Shown here: in pieces, positions 54,375 through 56,892 of the stretch | Layout of the letters: every line of letters begins with the position of its first letter | Position numbering within the stretch: position 1 is the stretch's first letter | NCBI GenBank assembly: GCA_009380025.1 | Contig: WHSP01000012.1 | Location: 1 to 56,892 of the forward strand | DNA length: 56,892 nucleotides | Direction of reading: 5' to 3' | Source of the DNA: Gemmatimonas sp. | GTDB taxonomy: Bacteria; Gemmatimonadota; Gemmatimonadetes; Longimicrobiales; Longimicrobiaceae | Position numbers and translations under genes: made by a program | Notes under the pieces: model-generated | Told to the model about the DNA's origin: nothing | Seen by the model: the letters and a program-made list of their open reading frames with translations, nothing else | Databases searched by the model: none

Positions 54375-55289
54375 GTGACCGTGTCGGGGTGGTTGAAGAG
54401 TCTCACGCATCGCGATGGACGCATCCGACCCCCGTGGCGTATCGCCCTGTACTTCCTCCTTTTCGCGTTTCTCACCCTGGTCGGGCAGATCGTCATCATC
54501 GTTCTCCCCCGCCACCCGCTCGAGTGGGGCAGTCTGATCGTGACGACGTCTGCGGCCATTGTGGCTGGCTGGATCCTGATCTCCCGTCTCGACGGCCGGC
54601 CGTTCGGTGCTCTCGGATTCCCCCTGCACGGACGCGTCCGCAGCGAAATCGCGCTCGGTCTCGCGATCGGAGCCGCTCTGCTGACGGGTGCAGTCCTGCT
54701 CCTCCTGATTTCGGGGAGTGCCGGATTCGCAGCCGATCGCGGCTCCCCGCCCGGCTATGTCTTCTTCCTCCTCTGGACGTTCGTCTTCTTCGCGATTGCA
54801 GCGGCGTGGGAGGAGGCAGTCTTCCGTGGATATCCGTTCCAGGCGCTCGTCGAGTGGGTAGGCCCATGGCCCGCGACGATCGTGGCCTCTTTGCTGTTCG
54901 CGTACCTCCACGCCCAGAATCCGAACGTAACCTCCCTCGCCCTTGCCAATATCTTCCTGGCAGGCGTCCTGCTCTCGATCGCATACCTGAAGACACGGTC
55001 CCTCTGGTTCGCTACTGCCGTACACCTCGGTTGGAACTGGAGCATGGCGACGCTCTTCGACTTCCCCGTCAGTGGCCTGATCTTCGACACGCCGCTCTAC
55101 ACCGGGGTGCCGACGGGGGAGGACTGGTGGACCGGTGGTGCCTTCGGACCCGAGGCGGGCGTCGCCGGTACCTTCGTGCTCGTCGTGGGAACCGTGTGCC
55201 TCGTCCGGTCTCGCCGTCTGTCCGAGGATCCCGAGCTCGAGCGACTCGGACCGATCGTCGACCAAAGGATTCAAGGAGGGCCCTTCTGA
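54375..55289 (+). CDS. CPBP family intramembrane metalloprotease
   Basis: A 304-residue membrane protein with about eight TM helices. The CPBP (CAAX protease and bacteriocin-processing) motifs are all present: AWEEAVFRGYPFQAL (EExxxR), LLFAYLHAQNPN (FxxxH) and AVHLGWNWSMAT (HxxxN). These enzymes cut near membranes; some process prenylated or bacteriocin substrates, and others have immunity roles. GTG 54375 or GTG 54381 is the start; the first keeps the TVSGWLKSLTHRDGRIRPPW leader. Its stop overlaps the CTG start of the next small gene. Substrate not known. Confidence 0.9.
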   Translation: MTVSGWLKSLTHRDGRIRPPWRIALYFLLFAFLTLVGQIVIIVLPRHPLEWGSLIVTTSAAIVAGWILISRLDGRPFGALGFPLHGRVRSEIALGLAIGAALLTGAVLLLLISGSAGFAADRGSPPGYVFFLLWTFVFFAIAAAWEEAVFRGYPFQALVEWVGPWPATIVASLLFAYLHAQNPNVTSLALANIFLAGVLLSIAYLKTRSLWFATAVHLGWNWSMATLFDFPVSGLIFDTPLYTGVPTGEDWWTGGAFGPEAGVAGTFVLVVGTVCLVRSRRLSEDPELERLGPIVDQRIQGGPF

Positions 55290-55666
55290 ATCGCCAAGCG
55301 TCGTTCTGGGCCGGGAGCTTCCTGGGGGCAGCCGTCTTTGCGGTGCTGGTCCGGCTGTTCCTGCCGTACGACGCACTCGGCATCGAGACCGCCGATGATC
55401 GATTCCTCGCCTGGCTCCTCACCACCTGGACGGCCGGCGTGATGGCAATCTGTTTCGGGGCCGCCGGCCTCCTCTCGGCCGTCTCTGTCGTCGGGTTCCG
55501 CGACGTCCATGACATTGGATCGGTATCGGCGGCCATCGACGTCCACCGCGACGAGCTCCGTCGGCGCCGCCAGAGTGGGATCTACAACTTCGCGGGATGG
55601 ACCTTGTGCACCGGGGGATGGCTCATCCTGGTCTACTTCTTTGCCTGGCTCATCACCGGACGCTGA
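55286..55666 (+). CDS. small membrane protein with a CTG start
   Basis: A 126-residue protein with three likely TM helices: FWAGSFLGAAVFAVLVRLFL, AWLLTTWTAGVMAICFGAAG with LLSAVSVVG, and FAGWTLCTGGWLILVYFFAW. A soluble stretch between helices 2 and 3 is charged (DVHRDELRRRRQSGIYN). No ATG, GTG or TTG occurs before the first helix; CTG 55286 follows AAGGAGGG by 5 bases and overlaps the CPBP stop (CTGA), so I call it as the start. Function unknown; the coupled position suggests it works with the CPBP protease. Confidence 0.7.
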   Translation: MNRQASFWAGSFLGAAVFAVLVRLFLPYDALGIETADDRFLAWLLTTWTAGVMAICFGAAGLLSAVSVVGFRDVHDIGSVSAAIDVHRDELRRRRQSGIYNFAGWTLCTGGWLILVYFFAWLITGR

Positions 55667-55689
55667 AAGACGAATCGACAACCAGCCTT

Positions 55690-55838
55690 CTGCGAGGGCG
55701 AAGCGATCGTGCAAGGTCAAGGCGCGAGGAGCCGCGACTGAGGCGTAGGTTCGACGCTGGAGGGAAAGGGCGTGGAAGCGGCCGACAGGAAACAGTCGTT
55801 CCCACGCGGAGATGCACGATCATCAACGGCCGTCTGAG
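55690..55838. repeat. MITE-like TIR repeat, diverged copy C
   Basis: Aligned with 41900-42047: it starts CTGCGAGGGCGAAGCGATCG (TGCAAGGTCAAGGCG follows) and ends GATGCACGATCATCAACGGC. It is diverged and slightly rearranged inside, but the GCACGAT box and the TTCCCACGCGGAGATGCACG tail are clear. It lies 23 bases after the stop of the small membrane protein gene. Confidence 0.6.
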
Positions 55839-55859
55839 CCCGGGAACCCAGAGAGCAAT

Positions 55860-56714
55860 ATGTCGGACAACCTCGAGATCGCGGTGATCGGAGCCGGAAC
55901 AATGGGTAACGGGATCGCCCACGTCTTCGCGGTGGGTGGCTACCGCGTCACTATGGTCGATGTGGTAGAGGAGGCGCTGCAGCGGGCGCTCGCGACGATC
56001 TCGGCCAATATGGACCGTCAGATCAAGAAGGGCGGCCTCGCACCGGCCGAAAAGGAAGCGGCCCTCGCCCGAATCGAGACGGAGCGCGATCTAGCCGCGT
56101 CGAGCGGCGCGGACCTCGTCATCGAGGCCGCGACTGAGAACCGCGATCTAAAGTTCGAGATCTTCCGTCAGTTGGACGAATCGGCGAAGCGCGATGCGAT
56201 CCTCGCCACCAATACCTCCTCCATCTCGATTACTGAGATCGCGGCCCAAACGACCCGCCCGGAGCGGGTCGTCGGGATGCACTTCATGAATCCAGTCCCG
56301 GTGATGAAGCTGGTCGAGGTCATTCGTGGTCTCGGAACCTCCGATGAAACCACCAACCTCGTCACCGAGGTCGCCCAGGGCCTGGGCAAAACCGTCGCCA
56401 CCGTCGAGGACTATCCGGGCTTCGTTTCGAACCGCGTCCTCATGCCGATGATCAACGAGGCCGTCTTCTGTTTGATGGAGGGGGTCGCGGACCGCGAGTC
56501 CATCGATACCGTCATGAAGCTCGGTATGAACCACCCGCTCGGCCCGCTCGCGCTGGCCGACCTGATCGGCCTCGACACCTGCCTCGCAATCATGGAAGTG
56601 CTGCACCAGGGACTTGGGGACGGCAAGTATCGACCCTGCCCTTTACTGCGGAAGTATGTGGCGGCGGGTAAGTTGGGACGCAAGAGCGGGGAAGGGTTCT
56701 ATTCGTACTCGTGA
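55860..56714 (+). CDS. 3-hydroxyacyl-CoA dehydrogenase (3-hydroxybutyryl-CoA type)
   Basis: A 284-residue single-domain-type HADH that oxidises (S)-3-hydroxyacyl-CoA with NAD. The Rossmann motif is [20 protein letters not shown], the catalytic His141 is in [20 protein letters not shown], and Glu153 follows in that segment. [63 protein letters not shown] and a [13 protein letters not shown] end are all typical of Hbd/PaaH. Start ATG 55860 with weak GAGAG upstream; the preceding repeat excludes a longer leader. Forms a plausible pathway step with the thiolase. Confidence 0.94.
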   Translation: MSDNLEIAVIGAGTMGNGIAHVFAVGGYRVTMVDVVEEALQRALATISANMDRQIKKGGLAPAEKEAALARIETERDLAASSGADLVIEAATENRDLKFEIFRQLDESAKRDAILATNTSSISITEIAAQTTRPERVVGMHFMNPVPVMKLVEVIRGLGTSDETTNLVTEVAQGLGKTVATVEDYPGFVSNRVLMPMINEAVFCLMEGVADRESIDTVMKLGMNHPLGPLALADLIGLDTCLAIMEVLHQGLGDGKYRPCPLLRKYVAAGKLGRKSGEGFYSYS

Positions 56715-56776
56715 ACTTCGTCTCGAACGGCGCGGGCGTTGCGGACCAGCCGCGCGGCAGGGTCGAGGTTGGACTA

Positions 56777-56892
56777 AAAGACCGTTGATCAATCGCGCAT
56801 CTCTGGCACTTCCTCGCCGCTCCTTGCGGCGTACGAAAGTACGCCTCACTCGCGGCTCGTCGCGCGCCTTGACCTGCACGATTTCTCTTCGG
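56777..56892. repeat. MITE-like TIR repeat, copy D (reverse, cut by window end)
   Basis: From AAAGACCGTTGATCAATCGC through CTTCCTCGCCGCTCCTTGCG and GCGGCTCGTCGCGCGCCTTG to CTGCACGATTTCTCTTCGG at the window edge. Same orientation as the copy at 49129, lacking an internal block of about 25 bases present there. It starts about 60 bases after the dehydrogenase stop. Confidence 0.75.

Noticed and set aside
52498-56714. A polyhydroxyalkanoate or butanoate operon
   Set aside because: Thiolase and 3-hydroxyacyl-CoA dehydrogenase are separated by BioY, CPBP and a small membrane protein and by a repeat; no synthase, crotonase or CoA transferase is present.

Overview
The window is high-GC bacterial DNA with short intergenic gaps and no tRNA, rRNA or CRISPR array that I could see. 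Several features point to Gemmatimonadota or a close neighbour, probably an environmental genome: three ADOP-type duplicated FtsX/MacB permeases with PadR regulators, secreted M14 peptidases, a SusC/SusD remnant, a DUF5916 outer-membrane protein and a TldD/TldE pair. This assignment is inference from gene content; no marker gene is present.

Layout. 1-2.6 kb: end of an ABC exporter with a DUF1854 partner, a kinase remnant and a lipoprotein. 3-9.5 kb: ADOP permease, double-VOC protein, TerB-like protein, TPR glycosyltransferase, DinB protein. 9.7-21 kb: a peptidase block. TldE-like, TldD-like and M20 genes are all broken; two M14 carboxypeptidases and a lipoprotein are intact; a decayed SusC-SusD pair lies upstream of them. 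21.4-25.3 kb: PIN toxin-antitoxin pair, then PadR plus ADOP permease. 25.4-30.6 kb: tandem Uma2 genes, a frameshifted HTH antitoxin, an RHS scrap and a third ADOP permease. 30.9-33.8 kb: PadR with a perfect palindromic operator and a DUF2723 membrane protein fused to a permease-type N-terminal domain. 34-36 kb: Fur-catalase operon. 36.5-39.5 kb: Uma2, methyltransferase, and a SoxR-like MerR divergent from a Cys-rich protein and thioredoxin. 39.6-49.1 kb: DUF5916 protein, acyl-AMP ligase, DUF3419 remnant, winged-helix protein, PhnB-like VOC, an unrecognised repeat protein, SDR, double DinB. 49.3-52.4 kb: coupled arginine deiminase, exonuclease and MBL-fold hydrolase. 52.5-56.7 kb: thiolase, BioY, CPBP protease, small membrane protein, 3-hydroxyacyl-CoA dehydrogenase.

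Two themes stand out. First, gene decay is heavy: at least eight genes carry frameshifts, internal deletions or truncations. Some could be single-base assembly errors, but the TldD, kinase and SusC/SusD deletions cannot. Second, several interspersed repeat families sit mostly just after stop codons, including a roughly 150-bp element with terminal inverted repeats in five copies. The most unusual intact arrangements are the PadR/DUF2723 fusion locus, the redox MerR locus and the deiminase-exonuclease-MBL operon. I found no clear new defence or mobile system; the best candidate for an undescribed protein is the frameshifted YDDSNV-repeat protein at 46.0-47.0 kb.
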